Positions 1 through 9,250 of a stretch of DNA of 64,000 bases are shown here, piece by piece; position 1 is the first letter of the stretch; every line of letters starts with the position of its first letter. The stretch spans positions 251,604 to 315,603 of the forward strand of contig JAKRSC010000028.1 of assembly GCA_022402565.1 (NCBI GenBank). The letters run 5' to 3'. Both the position numbers and the translations under genes were made by a program. The DNA comes from Hydrotalea sp. Its GTDB lineage: Bacteria; Bacteroidota; Bacteroidia; Chitinophagales; Chitinophagaceae. The notes under the pieces were generated by a model. That model saw only the letters and a list, made by a program, of their open reading frames with translations, was not told the DNA's origin and did not search any database.

Positions 1-630
1 ACATACGAAGTTGTAAAAACTTTAACCGCGCAATCTGCAGATAAAAAATCTAGTAAGACTTTAAACTATACTTCAACTGGCTATTTTATTGCCTCAAACA
101 ATAAATACCTATTTTATACCAAGCCTAATAAAGAAGAGCGACTCATGGGTAAAGACTGGCAGGTTTCTTTTTCAAACTCAGAGCGACATTCATATGGTTT
201 ATTTGCAGATACATTGCATAATATAAACTATTTAAATTTTGATTCTTTGATTTATAGATATAGAACAGATGCCTCAGATGAGTTACTAAAAACCAACTTT
301 GTAAGAAAATTTGAACCAGGCTATAGGGTTTGGTTGTTTTCAAAGGAAACTAAATTTTATAAGGGAATGAAACTTGAAAAAGCCAGCTCATTTAACAACA
401 AAAATGAGCTTGTTAAGGAAGTATGGTTCACTAGGGATATACCAAGTAAAGGCTCTCCATACGGTCTTGTAAATTTACCTGGATTAGCTGTTGAAATTTA
501 TTCTCCAATATTTAATGAAAGGGCTGTTTTATCTAATATTAATTTTGGAATAAAAATTTCAGAAGAAGAGTTTTGGCCAAAACAATTTAGTTTGCCTTTT
601 AAAGAGATGAGTCCATTACGTGCTAAATAA
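1..630 (+). CDS. GLPGLI family protein, 5'-truncated by the window edge
   Basis: The reading frame is open from base 1, so the gene starts outside the window; the first internal ATG (145) is not the start. The C-terminal part carries the sequence YGLVNLPGLAVEI, matching the GLPGLI signature that defines this Bacteroidota family of secreted or periplasmic proteins of unknown function. It is followed after 9 bp by a large outer-membrane barrel gene. GLPGLI genes are often paired with TonB-receptor-like genes, so co-transcription is likely. No enzymatic residues are recognisable. The family is fairly clear; the function is unknown. Confidence 0.75.
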   Translation, partial: TYEVVKTLTAQSADKKSSKTLNYTSTGYFIASNNKYLFYTKPNKEERLMGKDWQVSFSNSERHSYGLFADTLHNINYLNFDSLIYRYRTDASDELLKTNFVRKFEPGYRVWLFSKETKFYKGMKLEKASSFNNKNELVKEVWFTRDIPSKGSPYGLVNLPGLAVEIYSPIFNERAVLSNINFGIKISEEEFWPKQFSLPFKEMSPLRAK

Positions 631-639
631 TCAATAATA

Positions 640-3321
640 GTGCGCTTTAGTTTTATTGTCATACTAATCACTTCATTCATACATTTTGCAGCACGTTCTC
701 AGTCAAGTCAAATAGGAATTAAAGGATATTTTTCAGGCGTTGAATTGCGAAAGAATGAACAACTTCGCATTCGGTTTGAAAATGAAAAAAATGAAGTAAT
801 TGGGTACTTACCATTATTTGAAAAAAGGGAATTTAGTGTTCAGTTAAACCGATCAGACTCACTTCTCATATTCATTTTAGGAGAAAGCTTTCCAGCAATA
901 AAGTTTAAATCATTATTTCCCCAAAAAGATACATGCATTCATTTTAATATTGACCCTAAAGTGGCTGAATTAGATGAAGTAACCGTATTTTCTCAGCAAC
1001 CTATTAAAATATCTGGAGATACAACTTTTTATAATGTCAACTTCTTTAAAGAAGTAAATGATTTCAAACTCGTTGATTTAATAAGTAAACTACCGTATTT
1101 TACAATTTCAGGAGATGGTAGTTTGTATTTTAAAGCTAAGCCAGTTGAAAAAATTATGATTGAGGGACAAGAGCTTTTTTCTGATAAAGTTCAGCTCCTT
1201 ATGAAAAATATTCCAATACATTTGATTGAGAAAATTCAAGCATTAGAGAATCAGTCTTCAAGTAAATTAGCAAAATCATTCAAGAATGAAAATCGAGTTT
1301 TCTTGAATATAGAATTAGATAATAGCAAAAAAAGCGGAGCAAGGTTTGGCGATTTTTCGGGAGGTATAGGTGACTTAAATAGGTATATTTTAAATATCAC
1401 AGCATTCCAGATTTCAAAATCCTTGAATATTGGATTTATTGGACAAAATGATCATTCTGGTCTTAATGCGGGTTCAGCTGATTTTAATGAGGTTATGACA
1501 GTTTTCTGGGGAAACCCAATTCCCTCTTTAATGAATGTTGGCTCGCCATTTTTTAGATTAATTCCTAGATACGAACAATTCAAATATTTAATTAACAGAA
1601 GAAATGATCAAAGAATCCATATTACTAAATCTCTTGGAAAGGAGTTTGTTTTTAGTTCAGAAATTGGATACATAAAAGATTTCAAACAACAAGAATATCA
1701 AAATCAATTAACAACACTCAGCAATAATAATACATTTACCAGAAATGAAAATACCACTTGGGTGCAGGACCCAAGGTACATTTATATCAGTACGCAAATA
1801 AAAAATCATGAAAACAAGAAGTATAGTTTGGATTTGACAAATACTGTTATTTCAGAAAATACTAATGCCAATGAGCAAATTTTGAATAGAGTACAGTTTG
1901 ATACTAATTTTTCCAACCTAAATAATGCTCAAAGAATGACGGCTATAAAGTCACAGTTCAATTTGATGCATCTTTTAAATAGTCAATACGCACTTTCATT
2001 TCATTTGACATGGCATCATTGGTTTATGAATCAAAACTTTTTAAATAACAGCGATGCAATATCTAGTGCATTTCAAATAAATGATCCCTTGTTTAACATA
2101 CAAAATTTAATTAGTAAAAATACCCTGTCAAATTTGAGTTTGAAAGTTGATTTAATGAACAAAAAATCAGCCCAGAATATTTATTTTCAAGTAAACAGAG
2201 ATTTATACAATAATGATCAATCTAATTCATTTTCAAATTTGAATGGCGATAAACTATTTATTTCAGCATTAAACCATATTCATCGATATAATCATACAAA
2301 AATTAGTACAGGTTTTAATAAGGGGTTTAATTCATACTCATATAAAATTAGTTTTGATATTACAGCAGGAATGAATATTCTTCATCAATATTCTACAGTT
2401 CAAACCAATGTCAAGAATATTGTGCCTAACCTAAAATTTGCAATAAATCAAAAAATATCATCAATAAAAAAAATAGACATTAATCTGCTGACTTCATTTG
2501 AGAAAGGCTTACCAGAGATTTCAAGATTTCGAGATTATCCCTTTTTCCAAAATATAAATTCAATTCATAGAAGCCAGCAAATGAATTTACCTAGAGAGCG
2601 GATATCCATTTTTGCAACATTTATTGATAAAATGAATTCTTTGCAGAAAAGGAAAATTGCCAATACTATTACTTTAGTTTCAGATATTGATTTGGTATCT
2701 TATATTTCTGGCTTAAATTATGGAAGTATATATTCTTTTATAAATGATAGTGCTATAAGAAAGCCAACATTTTTCATTAATGCTTCTTGGTATGCTATGT
2801 ATTTTCCAAAGACCAGATCCTTATCAGGAAGAAACACATTTGAGGTATCATATTTTCAGGCGCCTTTATTCGCTAATACTCGTATTTATTCAAGTAATAG
2901 AATCTCACTCTTAGATGAAATTGAACTTACAGCAAAGCATAAATCATTATACAAATTCAGCAGTTTTTTAGGTTTTAAAATGAATTATTTCACAGTTCCA
3001 GTATTGGAAAACAAACAGTTTACTACAGATGTATGGGGGAAATTGAATTTCGATTATTACCATAAAAATCTGACTATTAGCGTTAATAATACCTGCTTTG
3101 CAAATAATTTAGGACTCGCAGAATATTCTGCATTATTCTCATTAGATATAAAGTTCAGTTATACACTTCCTCAGAAAAAATATAGTTTAGAGTTGGGTTT
3201 TTATAATTTGCTAGACCAAAAAGATTTGCGAATTATACAAAACTCCATATGGTTTCAGCAGTTTACAAGTATTCCTGTATTGCCAAGGAATTTTCTTTTT
3301 AATATCAAAAGGGCTTTTTAG
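640..3321 (+). CDS. Outer-membrane beta-barrel protein, TonB-dependent-receptor-like
   Basis: This is an 893-residue protein starting at GTG 640, with a signal peptide (about residues 1-20, ending near ARSQ). An N-terminal carboxypeptidase-regulatory-like stretch is followed by a plug-like region at about 112-230. That region has the family pattern GDTTFYNV, then DLISKLPYF, then VEKIMIEGQELF. The remainder is rich in alternating aromatic and polar strands typical of the Bacteroidota 'outer membrane beta-barrel' family. The C-terminus ends in Phe (RAF), as expected for an outer-membrane barrel. No TonB box is obvious. It probably forms an operon with the GLPGLI gene upstream. The substrate is unknown. 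Confidence 0.75.
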   Translation: MRFSFIVILITSFIHFAARSQSSQIGIKGYFSGVELRKNEQLRIRFENEKNEVIGYLPLFEKREFSVQLNRSDSLLIFILGESFPAIKFKSLFPQKDTCIHFNIDPKVAELDEVTVFSQQPIKISGDTTFYNVNFFKEVNDFKLVDLISKLPYFTISGDGSLYFKAKPVEKIMIEGQELFSDKVQLLMKNIPIHLIEKIQALENQSSSKLAKSFKNENRVFLNIELDNSKKSGARFGDFSGGIGDLNRYILNITAFQISKSLNIGFIGQNDHSGLNAGSADFNEVMTVFWGNPIPSLMNVGSPFFRLIPRYEQFKYLINRRNDQRIHITKSLGKEFVFSSEIGYIKDFKQQEYQNQLTTLSNNNTFTRNENTTWVQDPRYIYISTQIKNHENKKYSLDLTNTVISENTNANEQILNRVQFDTNFSNLNNAQRMTAIKSQFNLMHLLNSQYALSFHLTWHHWFMNQNFLNNSDAISSAFQINDPLFNIQNLISKNTLSNLSLKVDLMNKKSAQNIYFQVNRDLYNNDQSNSFSNLNGDKLFISALNHIHRYNHTKISTGFNKGFNSYSYKISFDITAGMNILHQYSTVQTNVKNIVPNLKFAINQKISSIKKIDINLLTSFEKGLPEISRFRDYPFFQNINSIHRSQQMNLPRERISIFATFIDKMNSLQKRKIANTITLVSDIDLVSYISGLNYGSIYSFINDSAIRKPTFFINASWYAMYFPKTRSLSGRNTFEVSYFQAPLFANTRIYSSNRISLLDEIELTAKHKSLYKFSSFLGFKMNYFTVPVLENKQFTTDVWGKLNFDYYHKNLTISVNNTCFANNLGLAEYSALFSLDIKFSYTLPQKKYSLELGFYNLLDQKDLRIIQNSIWFQQFTSIPVLPRNFLFNIKRAF

Positions 3322-3334
3322 TGATATTTTATTG

Positions 3335-3356
3335 AGCAGCTCAGTTGCTGATTTTT
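3335..3356 (+). terminator. Probable intrinsic terminator after the barrel gene
   Basis: A 6-bp stem AGCAGC/GTTGCT with a TCA loop is followed by a run of T (ATTTTT). It lies 14 bp after the stop codon of the barrel gene. The stem is short and includes a G-T pair, so confidence is moderate. Confidence 0.45.
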
Positions 3357-3489
3357 AAGTAAGTGGAAATTTTATAGAATTATCACCTCTTCTTATTGGT
3401 TCGCATTTTTTGGTGATTTATGAACCCAAATGCACTGTTTATGGCTTATTCGTATTATAAATCCTAGTTAAGCTATATTTTTATGTCAA

Positions 3490-5352
3490 ATGAAACACTT
3501 AGGACCCACTCTTCTTTTTTTATTCACTTTTATATTGTTACGAAGCCAGCCTATTAACCTAGCTGATTCAATTCAAGAAAAGATTAAAACCCTATCAGAG
3601 AAAGATAAAGCTGTATTTCTTTATGAAAAGGGTGCTGGGTTGGTTCAATCCAAGCCCTATGAAGCTCAAAAATATTTAACCGCTTCACTCCAACTGTTCC
3701 GACGGCAAAACCAAGTTGCAGGACAAATTCAAGCTTTAAACGATTTAGCTTCAACCTATTTGCAAATTGAGAATAATGCCCAAGGCTTAGAAATTTTATT
3801 AGAGGCAGAGAAACTCATTTCGCAATCTAAAGCCGATAGTTTTTTAGTAGATACTTATACCAGTTTGGGTATTGTGTATGAACGATTAAACCAGTTTGAA
3901 TCGGCTATTCAATATTATGAAAAGGTAAAAACACTGCTTCAAAATCAGCGGGCTGGTCCAATGGAGTTGGCGAGGAATTTAACCAATATTGCTCATGCAT
4001 ATGCTGGTTCTGGAAACAGAAGAAAGGCTATTCAAATTTATAAAGAAGCATTACGCATTTGCGAGGAGCATAATATTTATTTTGGTATTGGTTTGCTCAA
4101 TCAAAATTTAGCAGATGAATATGTTCAAGCAGATATGTATGCATTAGGAATTACGCATGCAGAAAAAGCCATTCAAGTAGCGAAAGAAAGAGATTTGCCC
4201 AGAATAGAAGTGGGCGGATTAGAAAATAAAGCTGCGGCCTTAATGAAAATGAAGTCTTATAATGAGGCTTTACAGGTTTTTCAAACTGCTTTATCTATTG
4301 CAAAGGATATTAATTACATCAAATCTATTGTCAATATCCACGGATCTATTTCAACCTGTTATGAAGCGTTGGGGAATGCATCAGAAGCACTTCGTTATTT
4401 TAAATTGTATACTTCACTCAATGACTCTGTTTATTCACGCGAACAAAATCAGCGATTGCAGGATTTACAAATTGCTTTTGAAACGGAACAAAAAGAAGCA
4501 AAGTTGAGGGAACTACAGCAGGCTAATGATTTGCAAGAAGCTAAATCTCAAAGACGACTTATCTTTTTTATTGGACTCTTTTTGACTGCAGTATTGGTTG
4601 CAGGGTTGGTTTGGATGCAATCGAAACGTAAGGAAGCTAATTACAAAGCAGCTTCTTTACAAAAAGCTTTGCAGGAAGCAGAAGAAAAGCGGGTCTTACA
4701 ACAGCAAAAAAATGAAAGTGAACTGAATGCATTGAAAGCACAAATGAACCCTCATTTCATTTTTAATGCGTTGAATTCCATTCAAGAAATGTTTTTATTA
4801 GGCGATAAAATGTTGGCGAATGAACACCTCGCAAGGTTTTCTGATTTAACACGTGCAATTTTAGATTCATCGGGTAAAAAGGAAATTCGATTGGAAGAAG
4901 AACTAGCTATTTTGCAAGATTATCTTTCTCTCGAGCAACTCCGCTTTGAAGAAGATATGGAGTATCATTTTCAAGTTGATACAACTATTCAGGTAGCTAA
5001 TGTTACTGTACCTCCTATGTTAATTCAACCTTATGTAGAAAATGCCATAAAGCATGGGCTGCTCCATAAAAAAGGAATGAAAGTGATTAATGTTGCTATC
5101 GAGCAAATAGATGCTCATTTGAAAGTAATTATTACAGATAATGGTATAGGCCGAAAACAAGCAGCCTATTTTGCTTCTATGCGACCTAAAAAACATACTT
5201 CATTTAGTTCAAGTGCAACCGAAAAACGATTGGCATTATTAAATGACGGCAGAGATCAAAAAATTGGTGTAACATTTGAAGATGTTGATTCATCTAAAGA
5301 AGGTGAAACGGGAACAAGGGTTACTTTAATTATTCCTATTCAATCAAACTAA
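3490..5352 (+). CDS. TPR-containing sensor histidine kinase (LytS/His_kinase family)
   Basis: A 620-residue protein. A signal peptide is followed by tetratricopeptide repeats (about 60-310) that would sit in the periplasm, then a transmembrane helix (about 355-377), a coiled-coil linker (380-415) and a His_kinase domain. The phosphoacceptor His422 lies in QMNPHFIFNALNSIQ. The ATP-binding N box is PYVENAIKHGL and a DNGIG motif follows. This is the LytS/YehU-type architecture common in Bacteroidota. The next gene, 5 bp downstream, encodes a LytTR response regulator and is the obvious partner. The signal sensed is unknown. Confidence 0.9.
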   Translation: MKHLGPTLLFLFTFILLRSQPINLADSIQEKIKTLSEKDKAVFLYEKGAGLVQSKPYEAQKYLTASLQLFRRQNQVAGQIQALNDLASTYLQIENNAQGLEILLEAEKLISQSKADSFLVDTYTSLGIVYERLNQFESAIQYYEKVKTLLQNQRAGPMELARNLTNIAHAYAGSGNRRKAIQIYKEALRICEEHNIYFGIGLLNQNLADEYVQADMYALGITHAEKAIQVAKERDLPRIEVGGLENKAAALMKMKSYNEALQVFQTALSIAKDINYIKSIVNIHGSISTCYEALGNASEALRYFKLYTSLNDSVYSREQNQRLQDLQIAFETEQKEAKLRELQQANDLQEAKSQRRLIFFIGLFLTAVLVAGLVWMQSKRKEANYKAASLQKALQEAEEKRVLQQQKNESELNALKAQMNPHFIFNALNSIQEMFLLGDKMLANEHLARFSDLTRAILDSSGKKEIRLEEELAILQDYLSLEQLRFEEDMEYHFQVDTTIQVANVTVPPMLIQPYVENAIKHGLLHKKGMKVINVAIEQIDAHLKVIITDNGIGRKQAAYFASMRPKKHTSFSSSATEKRLALLNDGRDQKIGVTFEDVDSSKEGETGTRVTLIIPIQSN

Positions 5353-5357
5353 CTAAC

Positions 5358-6113
5358 ATGCGAGCCATTATTATTGACGATGAGTTGAAAGCACAAAGGG
5401 TGTTACAAGCTATTTTAACAGAACACTGTGTGGGTGTAGAAGTGGTAGATATTGTTGGAAATGTACCTGATGCTTTGAAAAGTATTCACCAGAATCAACC
5501 CGATGTGCTGTTTCTTGATATTGAAATGCCAGGCTATACAGGATTTCAGTTGTTAGACTTATTACCCGATTCTACTTATCAAGTTATTTTTACTACGGCA
5601 CATAGCGACTATGCCTTGCAGGCTTTTGAAGTGGCCGCTGTTGATTATTTGCTGAAACCTATTCGTATTCAAAAACTTCAACAGGCTGTAGAACGTGCAA
5701 AAAAGAATGTTTTAAATGGAACTAGTTCGCAAGAATCTTTGGTGACATTAAAAACTAATATGAAAAGTTCTATCATTCAACGACTGGCTTTGCCTGTGAA
5801 TGATGGACTCATTTTTGTAGATGTTCGATCTGTTATTATGGTTGAAGCAGAAGGTGCATATACGCGCATTTTTTTAGATTATACCGATCAGCCATTGCTC
5901 ATTTCAAAGTCTATCAAAGAAGTTGAATCGGCTTTAGAATTACACCCCGATTTCTTTAGACCACACCGCAGTTACCTCATTAATTTACAGCATATCGTTA
6001 AATACCAAAAGAGCGATGGCGGAACTATCTTCTTGAAAAAATCGCTTCATTCTCCCATTGCTAAAGACCGTAAAGATGAATTTCAACAGCGAATTTCAAA
6101 TATGAAGATCTAG
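5358..6113 (+). CDS. LytTR-family response regulator
   Basis: A 251-residue regulator. The N-terminal receiver domain has the acidic pair Asp7-Asp8, phosphoacceptor Asp54 in LFLDIEMPG, and the conserved Lys in DYLLKPI. The C-terminal LytTR DNA-binding domain (about 140-250) contains the typical FFRPHRSYLINL segment. The gene follows the TPR histidine kinase by 5 bp, so the two form a two-component system. Target promoters cannot be told from this window. LytTR regulators bind short direct repeats, but none was recognised nearby. Confidence 0.92.
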   Translation: MRAIIIDDELKAQRVLQAILTEHCVGVEVVDIVGNVPDALKSIHQNQPDVLFLDIEMPGYTGFQLLDLLPDSTYQVIFTTAHSDYALQAFEVAAVDYLLKPIRIQKLQQAVERAKKNVLNGTSSQESLVTLKTNMKSSIIQRLALPVNDGLIFVDVRSVIMVEAEGAYTRIFLDYTDQPLLISKSIKEVESALELHPDFFRPHRSYLINLQHIVKYQKSDGGTIFLKKSLHSPIAKDRKDEFQQRISNMKI

Positions 6114-6141
6114 GTGTTTATAATTTTACGAACTTGCCACC

Positions 6142-6927
6142 ATGCAATCGCTGACAATTTTAAAAATTGGTGGACAAGTACTGGATCATGCTGCTTTACT
6201 TAATCAGGTGCTTGATGCTTGGTCAAACACTCCAGGACATAAAATATTGGTTCATGGTGGTGGCAAATTGGCTACACAGTTGGCAGAAAAATTGGGTATT
6301 CCTCAAACCATGATTGAAGGAAGAAGAATTACAGATGATGCAACCTTAGATGTTGCTGTTATGGTATATGCTGGGTTAGTGAACCAACAACTGGTAGCGG
6401 GCTTACAAAGGAGGGGACTGAACGCCTGGGGTTGCTCTGGTGCTAGTGGTAATTTGATTTTATCTAAAAAGCGAGCACCTAAAAATGGGGTTGACTATGG
6501 TTGGGTAGGTGATGTGATTGCTATTCATACCCAGTCTATTTCATGGATGTTAACTGCTGGAATTTGTCCAGTTTTTTCAGCCATAACACACGATGGTCAA
6601 GGTCATTTACTCAATACAAATGCCGATACCATTGCTCAATCTCTAGCAACTGCTTTGGCATCTAGTTTTCCAGTTAAGCTGGTGTATACATTTGAAAAGG
6701 CTGGTGTATTGTTAAATGTTGAAGATGAAGCTTCGGTCGTGCGACGTTTAACTCCAGCTTTATATGATGAAATGAAACTAAAGGGACAGGTACACAGCGG
6801 TATGTTACCTAAGTTAGACAATGCATTTGCCGCTTTGCAATCAGGTGTTCAAACGGTTGTTTTAGGTAAAGCCGATGTATTAATTGAATTATTAGATGGT
6901 CAATCAGGAACAGAAATATCTTTATGA
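6142..6927 (+). CDS. argB: Acetylglutamate kinase
   Basis: A 261-residue amino-acid kinase. The N-terminal KIGG motif and HGGGK phosphate-binding loop are present, followed by the substrate-binding region EGRRITDDATLDVAVMV and the C-terminal nucleotide-binding segment with KLDNAFAAL. It phosphorylates the gamma-carboxyl of N-acylglutamate in arginine biosynthesis. The stop codon overlaps the start of the M20 deacylase gene by 4 bp (ATGA), so the two are translationally coupled. The gene lies 28 bp after the LytTR gene. A TAATTTTA element at 6121-6128 could be its own -7 box, with one mismatch to consensus. Confidence 0.92.
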   Translation: MQSLTILKIGGQVLDHAALLNQVLDAWSNTPGHKILVHGGGKLATQLAEKLGIPQTMIEGRRITDDATLDVAVMVYAGLVNQQLVAGLQRRGLNAWGCSGASGNLILSKKRAPKNGVDYGWVGDVIAIHTQSISWMLTAGICPVFSAITHDGQGHLLNTNADTIAQSLATALASSFPVKLVYTFEKAGVLLNVEDEASVVRRLTPALYDEMKLKGQVHSGMLPKLDNAFAALQSGVQTVVLGKADVLIELLDGQSGTEISL

Positions 6928-8045
6928 TTAGAAACAGTGCTATACATCAATTACAGCGAAGGACTATAGCTTTATTGGAGGAGTTAGTTCGCACGCCTTC
7001 ATTTTCTAAAGAAGAAGATCAAACTGCTGCTATTATTCAAACATACTTACAAGAATACGGTATTGCATCTCATCGTTTTTTGAATAATGTTTGGGCCATC
7101 CATCCGAGCTATGATATTCAAAAGCCTACTTTGCTTTTGAATTCTCACCACGATACAGTTAAACCTAACACGCAATACACAAGAGATCCTTTTGCCCCAA
7201 CTATTGAAAACGGAATTTTGTACGGGTTGGGTAGTAATGATGCAGGTGGATGTTTAGTGAGTTTATTGGCTGCCTTTGTATTTTTTTCTTCGCAGGCAGA
7301 ACTTCCCTTCAATTTGGTTTTGGCTGCAACTGCAGAAGAAGAGATTTCTGGAAAAAATGGCATTGAAGCACTACTTACCTCTAAAGAATTTTTATCGTCG
7401 CTGCACTTACAAGAGCCTTCATTTAACAGGTGGTGTGGCATTGTAGGTGAGCCTACTCAAATGAATCTTGCCGTTGCAGAAAAAGGTTTATTAGTTGTAG
7501 ATGTTACTGTTGAAGGTAAAGCGGGACATGCTGCTAGGGAGGAGGGTATTAATGCTATTTACAAGGCAATGAAAGATATTAGTTGGATTGAAGCATATCG
7601 TTTTAGCGAAATTTCGAACTGGTTAGGACCAGTGAAAATGTCTGTGACTGTGATTCAAACCGATAATCGAGCGCATAATATGGTTCCTGAAAATTGTACT
7701 TACACAATAGATATTCGAGTAAATGACTGTTATACCCATGAACAAATTATAGAAGTTTTACAAAATCATTTACAGGGTTCCATTCGCCCGAGATCTATAC
7801 GATTAAGATCTACTTCTATTAATACTTCACATCCTTTAGTGGTAGCTGCATTGCAGTTGGGAGGCAAGCCGTATGGATCGCCAACTTGTTCAGATAAAGC
7901 TTTGATGCCTTTCCCAACTTTGAAAATGGGCCCCGGCGATAGTGCAAGAAGTCATACTGCCGACGAATATATTTTGCTTTCAGAAATTGAATCAGGTATC
8001 ATGGGTTATATTGAAGTAATAGGTCAACTTAAACCAAGTTGGTAA
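6924..8045 (+). CDS. argE: M20-family deacylase, probable N-acetylornithine/N-acetylcitrulline deacetylase (ArgE-like)
   Basis: A 373-residue M20 zinc peptidase-fold enzyme. Metal ligands are recognisable: NSHHDTV (His75/Asp77), the GSNDAGG aspartate (Asp106), a TAEEE glutamate pair (about 138-140), and a C-terminal SHTADEY histidine. The dimerisation domain lies around residues 185-290. Linkage to argB places it in arginine synthesis, removing the acyl group. In Bacteroidota that use N-acylornithine carbamoyltransferase, the substrate would be the N-acylcitrulline. That substrate choice is inference, because the carbamoyltransferase is not in this window. argH is about 47 kb away. Confidence 0.82.
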   Translation: MIRNSAIHQLQRRTIALLEELVRTPSFSKEEDQTAAIIQTYLQEYGIASHRFLNNVWAIHPSYDIQKPTLLLNSHHDTVKPNTQYTRDPFAPTIENGILYGLGSNDAGGCLVSLLAAFVFFSSQAELPFNLVLAATAEEEISGKNGIEALLTSKEFLSSLHLQEPSFNRWCGIVGEPTQMNLAVAEKGLLVVDVTVEGKAGHAAREEGINAIYKAMKDISWIEAYRFSEISNWLGPVKMSVTVIQTDNRAHNMVPENCTYTIDIRVNDCYTHEQIIEVLQNHLQGSIRPRSIRLRSTSINTSHPLVVAALQLGGKPYGSPTCSDKALMPFPTLKMGPGDSARSHTADEYILLSEIESGIMGYIEVIGQLKPSW

Positions 8046-8046
8046 T

Positions 8047-8256
8047 TTATTGTTCGCTCAGTTGGTTTTCTAATAAGCCTTTCGCAATAATTAAAAATTG
8101 TTCTGGAACATACACTTCAATTTCACCAAAACTAAGGTAGCTGCTGTCTAGTTTGTTGAGTACTTGAACAGGAACATCATTTTCTTCCAGCTTTCCTTGT
8201 ATAATAGATGCTTCAGCAATGCTCTTTGTTGCAAACAACATTTTCCATGAATACAT
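8047..8256 (-). CDS. DUF2007 (putative signal-transducing) small protein
   Basis: A 69-residue protein with the DUF2007 pattern: an N-terminal strand (KMLFATKSIAEASIIQGKL), then VPVQVLNK, and a hydrophobic C-terminal helix with VYVPEQFLIIAKGLL. The fold is PII-like or ferredoxin-like and the function is unknown. It sits 12 bp downstream of the CPBP protease gene on the same strand, so it is likely co-transcribed. Its stop lies 1 bp from the convergent argE stop, leaving almost no intergenic space. Confidence 0.75.
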   Translation of the reverse strand: MYSWKMLFATKSIAEASIIQGKLEENDVPVQVLNKLDSSYLSFGEIEVYVPEQFLIIAKGLLENQLSEQ

Positions 8257-8268
8257 GTAGAAATAAAT

Positions 8269-9207
8269 TTATGTAACAAAGTCGCCGTACGTGCGTAAAG
8301 TTGATTTGAGCTTATGAGAACCAATTCTATGGCTTTCTTGGTGTAAGTGAACAAATAAAGCTGCAATTACAACTGCTGCAACAATCGTCCAACCATACGG
8401 TACAACTTCATCTACGGATGAAGGAATTGGTTTCCCTTTTAATTTTAATATGTAAATCTGTGTAACCGCAATTCCATTATTGAGAAAATGCATCCACACG
8501 CTTAGCCAAATGTTTTTGGTAACAAAGAAAATAAAACCAAGTACCAGTCCCAATCCAGCTCTTGGTAAAAATCCAAAAAATGAAAAGTGTACAGCACTAA
8601 AAATAAGTGAGGTTAAAATAATGCCAATCCACATATTATGTGTCAACCCAATCATTACCTGCTGTAAGCAACCTCTGAAGAAAATCTCTTCAATAAAAGC
8701 AGGAGCAAGAGCGAGTACCGATAAAACAAACAAATAATCGGCCAGCGATTTCATTTGGGTAATTGACTTAATAGCGTTGTTGTATTCCAATTCCATAGCC
8801 TTCATCTGTGCCATCCAATCTGGAGGCAAAGGAATTCTTCTATTTAAATCGGCTAAGCTAGCGCTCAGTAATAATCCAGCAGCTGCCAATAAGGTTACAA
8901 CAATCCATTGTTTGATGCTCATTAACTTAAAAAACCCTATATAATTCACCGCTCTTTTTGAAACAATTTTTGCAAATATGAAGGCGGGTAATAAAAATCC
9001 GAATCCTGTGGTCAACACATTTGCAATGGCAGTCAATTTACCATATTCAGGTTTGGTCATGACTGTTCTAATTTCCGAAATGGGTTCATCCATTACAAGA
9101 GCAATGAGTCCAAAACTCAAGCTGGCGCCTACTATGAGGCCACCTCCAAGTAGGGCAAGCAATAGTCCAAACTGTCCCCAATATCCTATCAGTGGTCTTT
9201 CCTTCAT
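8269..9207 (-). CDS. CPBP family intramembrane glutamic endopeptidase
   Basis: A multi-pass membrane protein of about 312 residues. The CPBP/Abi signature is present as EEIFFRGCLQQ, followed by the second conserved block SLIFSAVHFSFFGFLPRAGLGLVLG and a third HFLNNG motif. These match the glutamate and histidine catalytic residues of Rce1-like intramembrane proteases. I place the start at the ATG at 9207, because the further upstream TTG (9216) overlaps a perfect -7 promoter box. DUF2007 follows immediately. The substrate is unknown. Confidence 0.85.
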   Translation of the reverse strand: MKERPLIGYWGQFGLLLALLGGGLIVGASLSFGLIALVMDEPISEIRTVMTKPEYGKLTAIANVLTTGFGFLLPAFIFAKIVSKRAVNYIGFFKLMSIKQWIVVTLLAAAGLLLSASLADLNRRIPLPPDWMAQMKAMELEYNNAIKSITQMKSLADYLFVLSVLALAPAFIEEIFFRGCLQQVMIGLTHNMWIGIILTSLIFSAVHFSFFGFLPRAGLGLVLGFIFFVTKNIWLSVWMHFLNNGIAVTQIYILKLKGKPIPSSVDEVVPYGWTIVAAVVIAALFVHLHQESHRIGSHKLKSTLRTYGDFVT

Positions 9208-9213
9208 ATAATA

Positions 9214-9221
9214 CAAAAATA
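9214..9221 (-). promoter_or_regulatory. -7 box (TATTTTTG) of the CPBP gene
   Basis: An exact match to the Bacteroidota TAnnTTTG -7 element on the minus strand, ending 6 bp before the ATG at 9207. The predicted transcript would start only about 3 nt before the ATG. No clear -33 TTG is seen. It lies back-to-back with the dusB box on the other strand. Confidence 0.45.
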
Positions 9222-9227
9222 TGCGTG

Positions 9228-9235
9228 TAACTTCG
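9228..9235 (+). promoter_or_regulatory. -7-like box (TAACTTCG) of dusB
   Basis: The sequence TAACTTCGC lies 15 bp before the preferred dusB ATG (9251). It differs from TAnnTTTG at one position, and the same TAnnTTCGC variant precedes the cupin (43105) and tetR (31583-31591) genes. It overlaps the start region of the longer dusB frame, supporting the shorter start. Confidence 0.35.
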
Positions 9236-9250
9236 CACTTTTTAGCGACA